Shown piece after piece: positions 22,290 to 33,420 of a stretch of 64,000 bases of DNA. This DNA comes from Eulemur rufifrons (lineage: Eukaryota > Chordata > Mammalia > Primates > Lemuridae). The number at the start of each line of letters is the position of its first letter. Positions within the stretch are counted from its first letter, which is position 1. Made by a program: the position numbers and the translations under genes. The notes beneath the pieces are model-generated. The model did not search any database. It saw only the letters and a list, made by a program, of their open reading frames with translations, and was not told the origin of the DNA. The stretch lies in the NCBI RefSeq assembly GCF_041146395.1, contig NC_091000.1, positions 12,042,501 through 12,106,500 on the forward strand, read 5' to 3'.

Positions 22290-22611
22290 CCTAAATCCCT
22301 TTCTTTTGTCTTGTCACTCCTCCACATTTTATTGACCTTTCTAAGATGGTGTTTAAGTCCTCTGAGTTTAATCATTTATTTGGGTCTTTACTTTCTGTGA
22401 AAGTCTTCGAGTACATAAAAAAAATTAAAATATTAACATCAAATAAAATTTGATGCCTTTTCTCCCGTTAATTTGTCTTTTGTCAGTTTAATTTGCAGAC
22501 TCCAGTAACAACGTCTAAGAGGGAAAAGGAAAGATTTTCCTCTCCCAAAGAATTATTTGCGAACTTAATCCTCTAGGCGTTTGCTCAGTTTTCTTTTAAC
22601 TATGAAGGAGG
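22290..22611. other. Intergenic DNA, nothing recognised
   Basis: Short AT-rich stretch between an Alu and a MIR; no feature seen. Confidence 0.4.
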
Positions 22612-22850
22612 GATACTGGTGTAGGAGAAAGAACTTTGGAGTTGGACAAACCTGGATTGAAATCTTGAACCTACTATTTTATGTAGGAAAATATGTAGGA
22701 CCTTGGGTAAGTTATTTAAGTCTGTACTTCAATTTCTGCACCTGTAAAATAAAGATGATAAGACCTACTTAATATAACAGCTATGAAGGCTAAATAAGAC
22801 AAAATATGTAAAATAATTAGCACATTAAAATAAAGACTTGATAACATTTA
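22612..22850 (+). repeat. MIR SINE, sense
   Basis: 'gtggagaaagaactttgga'-like start, 'ccttgggtaagttatttaag', 'ctgcacctgtaaaataaaga' and an A-rich end. Nearly full length. Confidence 0.75.
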
Positions 22851-24454
22851 GTTCCTCAATTTTGATGTGTGTCTCTGTGACTAAGATTGTTAGGAAGAGA
22901 TAAGAGCTTAGAAAGCCAGATGGGTAAAATATGCATCTTGGCTTTTCTCTCCTTCTTTAGGTGGAGGTGCCACAGAAATACACAGAGGTGTCATTGTGTT
23001 AGCTGGCAGTCTTGTGCAAAGAATGTTGCAAACGAAAGCAGAATTCAAGAAAACTATTAGGTCCCAATGAGTATCAAATAAAAGAACAGAAGGGAAGCAA
23101 TTCCTATTGTGGATATTGCTGAATGATTCAGAGGGAGGAAGGAAGAGGAGAAGGGAAAGAGAATAGCTGCTTGATTATTAAGATGTTGCAAGACCTTTTA
23201 CCCAATAATTATGCTTTAAGGGACCTCTATTAAGGAAACAATCCTAAATACATAAAAACAATTAAGCACATAGATGCTCATATCAACCTTATAAGATGGA
23301 AAAACTAAAAACAACTTGAATGACCAAAAACTGGAAAGTAATCTATAGTATTTTGAAATGATAGAATATTATTGGCTCATTAGAAATAATTCTAATTAAT
23401 ATGTACATTATCAACTTCAATTATGTGGGGAAAAAAGTACACAGATGAAAAAAGACTGGAAGGAAATACAAAACAGCGTAAGTACTTAACCTTTTGAGTG
23501 GTGAATCATGAATGTGGAATTTCAATATTCTTCTTTTTAGTGCTCCCTATTTTGAAAATTTCTACCCTTAACCAATGTGATTTTGCTAATTACCCCCCAA
23601 ACAAAAAACTACCACCACCACAACAAAAAAAATTATTAAAAAAATGCATGGAAAATATCTGTAGTGCAGATATTCCTTGTTATTGGTTGAAAGGAGATCT
23701 GATCTCTTCAAATTTCAGATTTGTAGGGGGCAAGATGGAAATTTCTTTATGAAAACTAAAGGGCCGGAGATTTGTATTTCCTGCAGTGTGGGAAGGCCTC
23801 CCTGGCTGCAGAGGGCCTGCAAAAGAGAGTCCACATCCTTTCAACAGTAGATTCTGATCTTCCCAACTGAGAAAAAAAATTCCTCGATGACAGCCTCAAA
23901 ATTCTTACAGTGTGGAAGAGCAAATCCTGGCTTGGACATTGAAGGCTATTGTACCAACACTCCACATTCCCAGAAAAAGACCTTCAGATAATTACTACTA
24001 GAGAATGTCTGATTTTTAAACAGGACTATGGTTATATGGGTGATCATTAGAGATCTAAATTTAACAACTAAATCGGGTGAATTCTCATTCCTTGGGCCTG
24101 GCAGGGGTTTGAAACTGTTTCTATAAGTGCTTTTGTCCTTCAAAGGCCTCTACTAGGAATATATGACTGTATTTCCCATGACTCAGACAATGTACTTTCC
24201 TCTTGCTGACATTTCCACTGCTAATAGGATTTTCCATGGTCCACTCCACAAGGACATTTTCTTTTGGAGTTCCATTGCTCCTCTTCGTCAGGATTTTAAT
24301 ACGTATTAATATATACCTTTTTACTGTTTGCATTTACTATGTGTGCATGTGCTACTTTTAAAAAGTATTCAATTGAATGAAAGAGAAAAAAATATAGAAA
24401 TAAAGAGAAGATAAGAAATTCTGCATAAATAAGTATTAATGTCATGTTCTTGGT
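22851..24454. other. Intergenic DNA with old L1/HAL1-like debris
   Basis: 23165-23490 resembles the 3' part of an old L1 or HAL1 ('ggaaagtaatctatagtat', 'gatagaatattattggctc'). The rest, including 23498-24450, is unassigned and has no coding signal. Confidence 0.4.
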
Positions 24455-25740
24455 TGGGACAACTTATCTTTGTAGAATTGTTCAGTCCCCCCAAATTAAT
24501 CTGTGAATGTAGTGCAGTTCCAATAAAAATCCTAGCAAAACTTTTTTTTTGCAGGAATTTGACAAATAAATGCTAAAATGTATGCAAATAAATAAATCTC
24601 CACAAACTAGCTAAAATAATTTGAAAAAGAAGAAAGAATCACATATCAAATATTAATAAATAAGTATTAAGCCAAAAAATTTTTAGAACAATGAGTTTTG
24701 GGTAACGGGCATACAAAAAGACAAAGGGAATAGAAGAAAGTCAAGACACAGAGCTAGGAATGGTACATAATGGAACGTATGCTGTGGAATCACCCAGAGG
24801 TGGCACAGCAAATCATAGGGGAAACAAAGAATTATTTAGTGAGAAATGGTTGGCTTCATGGAAGAAAAATAAATTTATGTCTCTACTATATACCATATAT
24901 AGAGATAAATCCCAGTCAGATTAAAGGTGTGCAAGATAAAAACAATTTTAAAAAGAGGAAAATATTTTTTATATTTCAGGGTGAAAAAGATTTCTTAAAC
25001 AAGATCTCCAATTCACAAATGGCTATATGAGTATACCAAAATTAAACAGTTTTGTTCAAAGAAAGTTGTAAAAGGCAATGTTAACACATAGGTGACAGAC
25101 TGGGAAGAGATACTTACAATATATAAAACCAATAAAGGGATAAATAGCTACAAAGAATGTCTGCAAATCAGCAAGGAAAAATAGGAAAACCTAAAAGAAA
25201 AATAGTCAAAGGCTATGAGTAGGAATTTTTCTAGCCTTTCAAAGAGATTCCAAATCACACTAACAATCACATCCAAATTGAAACGATAATGAGATTTTTT
25301 TTAATTCAGAAAATTGGCCAAGATTAGAAATTTGGATAGTACTAAGTGATGGTGAGAATACAGGAGAGCAAGAACTCGAATGCACAGTTAATTGGTGTGG
25401 CCATTTTGAAGATAAACTTGATAGTATTTAGTGAAACTGTTAAAGTTCATACTATCAAACTGATATGCTATTATCTCGGAATTTCACTCCTAGACATACT
25501 CCAGAGGAAATTGTATCCAACTTCACAAGGAGACAAGTATGTAAGTGTTCAATGTAGTGTTACTTCTAGTGACAGAGTTAGAAGCAACTGTTACTGTGCA
25601 AGAATGGAAAATACTAGAGGTTTCTCATCAGTTATAAAAATGTTAATTACATTGTAATAGTTGGATAGTTATAAAAAAGCAAATAGGTGTCACTTTAAAA
25701 AATAATACTTCTATAAAAATCTAAATTTATACAACAAAAT
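24455..25740 (+). repeat. Old L1/HAL1-like LINE fragment, sense
   Basis: A-rich sense strand with degraded L1-type phrases: 'gcagttccaataaaaatcc', 'tgtctgcaaatcagcaagg', 'caaggctatgag'-like, 'ccagaggaaattgtatcca' and 'gaatggaaaatactagagg'. Short open frames here (86 and 103 residues) are remnants of it. The family is uncertain. Confidence 0.55.
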
Positions 25741-25772
25741 AAAGTGAGCACTTGTATTACTAATATTCTCTT

Positions 25773-26114
25773 TTTTTTTTTTTTTTTTTTGAGACAGAGT
25801 CTCACTCTGTTGCCCAGGCTAGAATGAGTGCCGTGGCGTCAGCCTAGCTCACAGCAACCTCAAACTCCTGAGCTCAAGCGATCCTCCTGTCTCAGCCTCC
25901 CGAGTAGCTGGGACTACAGGCATGTACCACCATGCCCGGCTAATTTTTTCTATATATATATTTTTAGCTGTCCATATCATTTCTTTCTATTTTTTTAGTA
26001 GAGATGGGGTCTCGCTCTTGCTCAGGCTGGTCTCGAACTCCTGAGCTCAAACGATCCACCCACCTCGGCCTCCCAGAGTGCTAGGATTACAGGCGTGAGC
26101 CACCGCGCCCGGCC
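25773..26114 (-). repeat. Alu with linker duplication, antisense, perfect TSD
   Basis: Full-length antisense Alu with a 22-base T-run, flanked by the perfect 15-bp repeat 'tactaatattctctt' (25758-25772 and 26115-26129). It carries the duplicated linker and has low divergence, so it is one of the youngest insertions in the window. Confidence 0.96.
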
Positions 26115-26144
26115 TACTAATATTCTCTTAATTTGTATCAGGAT

Positions 26145-26335
26145 AATGGAAAGACTTTTATCAGAAACCACAAGACCTGGCTCCATTACTCAGTAGCTAT
26201 TTAACCTCAAGTTAGAATCTAACCTAGATACCTCTTTATGCCAATTTCTGCATCTGTGAAATGCTGTCCACCTCAGTGTCAGTGTGAGGAATAATCATGG
26301 AAATATTTTGTGAAATATAAAGTATTATGTAAACA
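26145..26335 (+). repeat. MIR SINE, sense
   Basis: 'caagacctggctccattact', 'ctgcatctgtgaaatgctg' and 'gtgaggaataatcatgg' follow the MIR consensus order. Confidence 0.65.
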
Positions 26336-26749
26336 AAAATTTAAGGATTTATTAAAATTATTCTTTTGATATGAAATAGCAGCTCCCTCAATAGTTTTTT
26401 TATGGATTTATAAAAATGAATTTACATATAACTTTAAAAGGGAAATATGCTACATAAGAAAAAAATCTATTTTTAGGTCAATTACTTTCAAGCCAGGTAG
26501 AAGGTAGAATGAATATATTAGAAGATTCTGGGGAATTTACAGATAGTTAGAAATGACAGTTGGCTTATGAATAGCCCTTATTTGCTCCTTAAAATAAACT
26601 CATTACTTCCTTCAAAAGAGAAATGGCCATAGTTTCAAAAGAAGTGCTATTTATAACATTACAAAGTAGCTTGAATGTGGGAAATTTTTAAATATATTTT
26701 GAGTTAACCAGCCAAAGGGAAGAATGGAAATCTAACTTTGTACATAAAA
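26336..26749. other. Intergenic DNA, nothing recognised
   Basis: AT-rich sequence with no identifiable feature. Confidence 0.4.
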
Positions 26750-27228
26750 ATATGATTCAATTGTCAAAGGGAAGGACATCCTTCTCCAAATTCACCATAA
26801 AAATTTTTTATTGTTCATATTTTCACAGTTGTTGGGTGCAGTTAGGTCTGTTAGTTGATAGTATTGTTCAGATCTTATATGTCTTTACTGATTTTTTTTA
26901 CATGTTCTATCAATTCCTGAGGAAATGGTGTTTAAGTCTGTCAATTTTTGCTTCATGTGCTTTGAAATGCTGTTATTAGATGCATACAGGTTTATAATTG
27001 TCCGCCTGAGATAGTGACTATTTTATCATTATGAAATGTCCCTGATTATCTCTGATAACTCTCTTTGTCTGAAAATCGACTTTATATGATATGTAGCCAC
27101 TCCAGCCTTCTAATGCTTATACTTTGTATATATCATTTTCTATTCGTTTACTTTCAACCTGCGTTTTTATATTTCAATTGCATCATTGGTAGACAGCATA
27201 TGATTGAATTTTACTTTTTTTGTTGTTT

Positions 27229-27548
<320 letters not shown>

Positions 27549-28432
27549 TAATGCATTCTGACAATCCTTGTCTTTTAATTGGAGTGTTTAGTTCATTTAT
27601 ATTAAATGTACTTAAGGATATGAATGGATTTTACCATTTGTTTTGCTTGTCTTGTCTGTTTTTTGCTCCTCTATTACTCCTCTCTTGACTTCTTTGAGAT
27701 TAAGTGAATAATTTTGAAAATTCCATTTTATTAATTCTAGCAATATCTCTTTGAGTTTTTTTTTTTTTTTTTTTAGTGGTTGCCCTGGAGATGACAATAT
27801 CCATCCTTAACTTTTTACAGAGTTTCATAAAGTTAATATTGTACTATATCACATAAAATACAAGAACCTTGCACCCACTTGTACTTTAAACTATAGTTGT
27901 GAAAACTAAAGTAGAACATGTCTTACATCTACATGATATATCCCATTATAGAATGTTATAATTTTTGCTTTGAACAGTCATATATATTTTTAAAATTGTT
28001 GAGGAGAAAAGAATCTTCCATATTTACCCACATACTTACCTTTCTGATGCTCTTCAGCCTTCCTGAACACCCGGGTTTCCATTTGGTGTTATTTCCCTTC
28101 AGCCTGAAGAACTTCATTTAGCATTTCCTGTAGTACAGGTCTGCTGGGGACAAATTCTCTGAGTTTTCCTTCAGTTAAAAATGTCTCTAATTTGCCTTTA
28201 TTCTTGCATGATATTTTTTAAGTGTTATTAATATCATATATGATATTTTCATTTCATCTTGAAGGTTATTTCCAGATAAAAAATTCTGGGTTGACTTTTT
28301 CTTTCTTTTTTTCTCCCCGGAAGTTTAAAGATGACATTTCTCTTGGTTCTGATGAGAAGTCAATGATATTTCAAATCTTTGTTCCTCTCACATAATGTCA
28401 TTTTTCTCTGGCTACTCTAAAAATTTTATTTT

Positions 28433-28766
28433 AGTTTTATTTATTTATTTTTTTGAGACAGAGTCTCACTCTGTTGCCCAGGCTACAGTGCCGTGGCGTC
28501 AGCCTAGCTCACAGCAACCTCAAACTCCTGGGCTCAAGCGATCCTCCTGCCTCAGCCTCCCGAGTAGCTGGGTTACAGGCATGCGCTACCATGCCCGGCT
28601 AATTTTTTCTATATATTTTTAGTTGTTCAGCTAATTTCTTTCTATTATTAGTAGAGACAGGATCTCACTCATGCTCAGGCTAGTCTTGAATTCCTGAGCT
28701 CAAGTGATCCTCCTGCTTCGGCCTCCCAGAGTGCTAGGATTACAGGCATGAGCCACCGTGCCTGGC
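28433..28766 (-). repeat. Alu with linker duplication, antisense, perfect TSD
   Basis: Flanked by the perfect 16-bp repeat 'ctaaaaattttatttt' (28417-28432 and 28767-28782). The linker is duplicated ('ctatatatttttagttgttc' then 'agctaatttctttctatta'). Confidence 0.95.
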
Positions 28767-28880
28767 CTAAAAATTTTATTTTTACTTTTTGCTTTTCAAC
28801 AGTTTGGCTCTGCTATCCCTTTATATCATTTTTATTATATCCTGCTTGGGCTTCACTCAGCTTGTTGAATCTGGTAATTT

Positions 28881-28968
28881 GTAAGCACGAGGCCCCAGGT
28901 TCAATCCTAGGCACTGCCACCATTAAAAAAGGAAGGAAGGAAGGGGAGAAAGAAAGAAAGAAAAAAAA
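28881..28968 (+). repeat. Short tRNA-derived SINE with perfect 14-bp TSD
   Basis: An 88-bp insert flanked by identical 'gaatctggtaattt' (28867-28880 and 28969-28982). The body, 'gtaagcacgaggccccaggt' then 'tcaatcctagg', contains a tRNA B-box-like GGTTCAATCC and resembles the 3' half of tRNA-Ala-type (ID-like) SINEs. It is followed by an A-rich, (GGAA)n/(GAAA)n tail. The tRNA 5' half with the A box is absent, so the copy is 5'-truncated. The family name is unknown to me. Confidence 0.75.
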
Positions 28969-29025
28969 GAATCTGGTAATTTATGTCTTTCACCAAATTT
29001 GGGGAAATTTCAGCCACTATTTCTT

Positions 29026-30350
29026 TTTTCAATTGGGATCATTTTTAAAATTCAAATACAAAAAGTGAGCACAGTTTTTTTTTTTTTTTTTTTTAAACAC
29101 ATGTCTCCATTCTGTGGCTGAAACTTGGCTGGCCTTCCTCCTTCCCTACACACACAGGAATTCACAGTGCCTGCTTTACACCATGTTGTAATGCATTCCA
29201 TCTGCTTGCTACTGTGTGCACTTCCTAAAACAGAAATAGTCATTAATGGCCGGGGGTGCATCCCTCCACTGGCATCAGTTATGGCACTGCAATGGGATAG
29301 TGAGATCACTGGTTAGGAACAATTGAGTAAAAGGGGAAGGTGGCCAGAGCTGGAGTAGCCCTCTGCATTGCTGAACCGCAGTAACTGAGAGAGGACAGAA
29401 AGAAGGCAGGAAAGCATGGCGGGCACGGGTGCAAGTTGGGAGTCTCTCTGTGAGACAATGTGGGGAGAATTCTCCCCACCAGGTTTTAGATAGATCAATG
29501 TGCCAGAGTTAAAAAAAAAGAAAAGAAAAGAAAAATTCAAATAATCAGCAGTCCAAAGACTATTAAATTTCGAACTTCTCCCACCAAGGCGGCTCATATG
29601 TAGCAGTAGCAATCTAGTTTTTTCCAGGAAGTGAAGGGAGAACCCCTGGCATTCCTCCTGACTGCCCTGTGTTAGGCTCTATATGTACCTGCTGCTGCTT
29701 CAGTTGCTGCTGTTGCTCCATTTGTGACTTCTTGATCTCAAAGACAACAGGAAGAACCAAGATTATAAAGAAAGTGGTCGCAATACACAAGGCTGCTCTG
29801 GAAAACACGTATATCTTTTGAGTCACAAAGAGGGAGAGATCAAAAATAGCTCCAGGCCCAGCGCAGTGGCTCATGCCTATAATCCTAGCACTCTGGAGGC
29901 CGAGGCAGGAGGATCCCTTGAGCTCAGGAGTTTGAGACCAGCCTGAGCAAGAGTGAGGATGCCCCCTGCACTAAAAATAGAAAAAATTAGCCAGGCATGG
30001 TGGTGGCACACCTGTAGTCCCAGCTACTCAGGAGGCTGAGGCAGGAGGATCACTTGAGCCCAGGAGTTTGAGTTTGCTGTGAGCTGGGCTGACGCCTCAG
30101 CACTCTAGCCCGGACAACAGAGACTCTGTCTCAAAAAAAAAAAAAAAAAAAAAGATGGCTCCAGCCTCAGACCAGACCCTCTCTGGGAACATGTCCATCA
30201 GACCCCATTGTCTCTCGGACAGGGTCTCATTTAGCTCCTGGTGGTCATCCCCTTCCTGTTCCTTCTTCTGTTGTCTTTTAGGAGCAATGTGTCCAGGGAC
30301 AGGGGTGCCCCAGTGCCATGGTAGCAGCAGCAACAGCTATGGCTATAGGC
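29026..30350 (-). pseudogene. TOMM22 (retrocopy): TOMM22 processed pseudogene, split by an Alu
   Basis: The minus strand carries an intronless, diverged copy of TOMM22, the central receptor of the outer mitochondrial membrane translocase (142 aa in human). The N-terminal half is at about 30347-30151 (..NETLSERQWGLMDMFPERV..). After an Alu, the rest is at 29853-29614: FDLSLFVTQKIYVFSRAALC, then the transmembrane segment FFIILVLPVVFEI, the QMEQQQQLKQQQ stretch and the C-terminal SGGMPGVLPSLPGKN. The start codon is lost and the first 20 codons are shifted. Flanking 'ccactatttctt' (29014-29025) and 'ccattatttctt' (30351-30362) fit a target-site duplication. An internal T18 run lies at about 29077-29094. 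It cannot encode a functional receptor. Confidence 0.88.
29854..30151 (+). repeat. Alu inserted in the TOMM22 pseudogene, sense
   Basis: Sense Alu ('ggcccagcgcagtggctcat' to a 21-base A-tail) interrupting the TOMM22 reading frame between the codons for Ile and Phe of GAIFDLS. Flanks 'aaaatagctcc' and 'aaagatggctcc' are the probable duplicated target. It lacks the linker duplication, so it belongs to an older subfamily than the 25.8-kb and 28.4-kb copies. Confidence 0.93.
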
Positions 30351-30741
30351 CCATTATTTCTTCAAAAAACAAACAAAAAAATTTTTGCCCCATTTTCTCT
30401 TTCCCTTCTGGAACCCTATACATGTTAGAGCTTTTGGTATTGTCGTATAGGTCTCTGAGGCATTAGTCCTTATTTTATTTCCTTCTCTGATCTTAGACTA
30501 AATCATTTCTATTGCTCTACCTTCAAATTCACAGATACTTTCTTCCGTTATTTCCATTCTACTCTTAAGGCTGCCCAGTGAAAATTTTATTTCAAATATT
30601 ATACTTTTCAATTTAGCATTCCCTTTCAGTTGTTTATTTATGGTTTCCTTTTCTCTTCTGGGATTTCCTACTTTTTCATTCATAATGTTTTTCTCTAAGT
30701 CCTCGGGCATAGTTATGACAGCTGCTTTAAAATTCTTGTCT
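30351..30741. other. L1-like block between the TOMM22 and U6-L1 insertions
   Basis: Continuation of the old antisense L1-like host sequence. It contains the degraded ORF1-like frame on the minus strand (30710-30498) and ends with the target-site duplication of the U6-L1 insertion. Confidence 0.5.
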
Positions 30742-30744
30742 CTA

Positions 30745-30767
30745 GTGCTCGCTCCATCAGCACATAC

Positions 30768-30801
<34 letters not shown>

Positions 30802-30851
30802 GGTCCCTGTGCGAGGATGACATGCAAATTCCTGAAGCGTTCCATATTTTT
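30745..30851 (+). pseudogene. RNU6 (pseudogene): U6 snRNA pseudogene (full length, 107 nt)
   Basis: All 107 positions of U6 can be followed, from 'gtgctcgctccatcagcac' through 'ggaacgatacagagaagatt' to 'agcgttccatattttt'. Substitutions include the 5' stem-loop (TTCGG changed to CCAT), GGCCCC to 'ggtccc', and several in the 'gcgaggatgacatgcaaatt' part. No U6-type upstream promoter (TATA/PSE) is evident in the L1-like flank, so it is not expected to be expressed. Confidence 0.93.
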
Positions 30852-31027
30852 CAAGAAGGAGGAAGGCTGGGAGGGGGTGAGGGGTAAAAATGTATTTATT
30901 GGGTACAATGAACACTATTCTGGTGATGGGTGCACTAAAGGCCCCTACTTAAGCATTATACAAGGTATCTGTGTAACAAAAACATTTTTACCCATTTAAT
31001 ATTTTAAAACTTAAAAATAGAATACAA
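30852..31027 (+). repeat. L1 3' end fused to U6, sense
   Basis: 'tatttattgggtacaatgaa', 'attctggtgatgggtgcact', 'atctgtgtaacaaaaac' and a G-rich start ('gggagggggtgagggg') are L1 3'UTR wording. The tail is A-rich but no longer pure, which suggests moderate age. Confidence 0.85.
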
Positions 31028-31300
31028 TAAAATTCTTGTCTTTAATTCCAGTATCTGGTTCATCTTGGGGTAATTTCTTGATTTGGGGGTCACATTTTCT
31101 TATTTTTCCATATGTTTAGTTTCTATCTGTCTATTTTAGATTCTATCCTGGACACTTGGATGAACTCAGACTAAGTTCAGTTCTTTAAGCCTTATCTGGG
31201 CTGCCTGGAGTTTAGGGATTAGCAGGAGATTTGGGCAGTTTCAGTACAGACTTTAAGGCTGGATTTCTGTTTTCTGGGATTTCTCCCCCACCCCCTTTCC

Positions 31301-32797
31301 ATTGCTGTCTGTTTCATTCCTCTTCTTCACCTCTTTGGTGAGGGAGGGATTCCCACCGTAGGATTATGGGAATAGCCTAGCACATGTCATCGACACTGAA
31401 CAGAGAGGGACAGCAGTGTAGAAGCCACACATGCTCACAGCCTGGGGGAGAAGAACACACCTCACACAGGGCCTTATGGGGGCTGCACTGGAAACAGTGA
31501 ACAACCAGGGAGGCAGGCTTGGTAGTGTCAACAGGGTGGGTCATTCCTTGTTCCTGAGGTAGGACGTGATTGGTTTGGTTGAATAATTCCATAAACTGGC
31601 AGGGAACTGAAACCTGCTGCTCAGGGATAGGAAATGAATCCAGTCCCTGACATCAGGAGCAGAGTGAGGACAGGAACTTGTACTTAGGCCATTCAGGTGC
31701 CTCCGGATTTTACCAGATATCAAGGCAGTGCATGATATTAACTTTAGACCTTATACCCTGCATGGTTGTCCTGGACTCCAGCCTTGGTTCATCAAGCCAG
31801 TAAGTCTGCAAATTTCTAGGTTTTAGTCATCCTACATGGCACTGACTAGGGTCTGCCCTCAGGTTAAATGACATTTTCACAGGAAATTTTCGAACTGCCG
31901 TTTCCTTCTTCCAAGTGTTGGCTTCCCTCTAGAATTTGCCTTCTTTTGCTTGCTCTCCAGAGCCCTTTGGTAGTTTTTAATTTTTTGTCTAGAATTTATA
32001 GTTGTCGTTTGTGGGAACATTGATCTGAGTTACTTGGCCATTACCAGAAGCAGAACTTTCAAGGTTCATTCTTAATCTGGGCTGCTTAGAGCCTGCCCTG
32101 CACACGTGTGGTTTAGGAACTACATGTGTAGTGTAAGCAAACAGCTTTAGATGCAAGCAGCTTAACTAAATAACTGAAAGAATTACCAGATATGACTGAT
32201 GATAACAGAAATTGGCGTGGAGTCTTTGGAATGATAATACATGCGCACATTAACTCACCGCTGAAATTCATAACTGGAGGGCTTATAAAAATTGTTATAA
32301 TTTATATTTTGACTTAGTACAAATTTTGATTCCATACAAGTAATTTATGAATTGGACTCAGATAAAATCCAGGAAAAATGTTTTTTATTTTAGAGTTTTT
32401 ATATACTGCTAAAGTACAGATGGAGAAAAAAATTAAGGCCATTATTTGATAATGTGGTCCTTATCTCTTCTTAAATACCCCATCTTTTGTTAACCTTGCT
32501 TGATTCCTACCAATTTTAATCTCTCTTTAATTCTGCCTTTCTTCTGCATTTTTTGCCAATTTCCTTTTCTTTTTACACTTATGCCCATAAGCATTTCCCC
32601 AATGTGTGTTCTATATCGCCACAGAGACTATAAATGTCTCCTGGACACAGACCAAAGCTTTGATTTCGCTTAAACCCACACACAGTAGATACTTACATAT
32701 GTTGATTATTCTTTTTTTAGTGACTCCCGTCAAGACTCAGACGGACAAATTGGGTTTTAAATGTCTTCAGTACTATGTATATAATTGTTTCCTTTGG
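31301..32797. other. Intergenic DNA, possibly further L1 debris
   Basis: Unassigned sequence. Parts near 31130-31260 and 31950-32090 may continue the old L1-like element. No exon was seen. Confidence 0.35.
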
Positions 32798-33420
32798 TGA
32801 TCCCAGAAGGACTCAAAAGACCCAGTAGGTTATACATGTAGCTAAGATTTATTACAGCAAAGGACACACAGCAAAACCAACAGGAAAAAGATGCAACAGT
32901 GGAGTCCAGAGAAGTCTAACATAGTGTCCTGGTGTCCTTTGTCTAAAGCCATCCAGAAATTCTCTCTCAGCAAACTATAGACGTATGTGGAATGTCGCTG
33001 CCCACAGAAGCCCACTTGAGTATCGGGGTCCAAGGCTTTCGTTGGGGGTGCTGTTCATGTATGCATATTCTGCTATGTAATCAGCTATGGCAACCAAAAC
33101 TCAGGGCCCCAACAATAAAACCAGGAGCATATTATCATTTTTGATGTGTGTGCAAAGCAACTTGGCAAGCTAGCATGGAGTGGTCCATTGCTCCCGGTGT
33201 ATATAGCAAAATTATCATCCCTCACATAAAGGACACTCCAAGGGCCACATTCCAGGGTTGGCCCAGGATTGAAACGGCTCCTTTGGAGGCATGCAAGGAG
33301 TAAGCAAGCGGAACTGCTGCATTGACTTTTTCCTCGCAAGGCCCTGTATATCTTTGCTTATCACCTGTTCCTAATTCCTGCATTACTAACAAGAATAATA
33401 CAAAGGCTCATTAAGTCCGG
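32798..33420 (-). repeat. LTR-like sequence, antisense (family uncertain)
   Basis: Reading the minus strand, a polyadenylation signal (ctgtAATAAAtctta, + strand around 32848) lies about 50 bases before an end of the form '...tctgggatca', the CA terminus typical of retroviral LTRs. The + strand wording 'gctaagatttattacagcaa' followed by 'aggacacacagcaaaacc' is one I associate with endogenous-retrovirus LTRs. No internal retroviral genes are present. The far end is not defined. Confidence 0.45.

Larger units (their letters stand above)
30742..31027 (+). mobile_element. U6-L1 chimeric retrocopy with 14-bp TSD
   Basis: A full-length U6 snRNA copy is fused directly to a 5'-truncated L1 3' end in the same orientation. 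The whole is bounded by identical 'taaaattcttgtct' repeats (30728-30741 and 31028-31041). The insertion point, 'cttt/aaaatt', fits the L1 endonuclease preference. Chimeras of this kind are known to arise when L1 reverse transcriptase jumps from L1 RNA to U6 RNA during insertion. Confidence 0.93.

Noticed and set aside
24770..25657. 86- and 103-residue open frames as small genes
   Set aside because: They fall in an old L1/HAL1-like fragment and match no known protein beyond that.
28927..28968. CRISPR-like or tandem array in the GGAA/GAAA tract
   Set aside because: Simple-sequence tail of a SINE; no spacer-repeat structure.
30745..30851. Functional U6 snRNA gene
   Set aside because: It has many substitutions, including the 5' stem-loop, lies inside a retrotransposed chimera, and no TATA/PSE promoter is visible in the flank.
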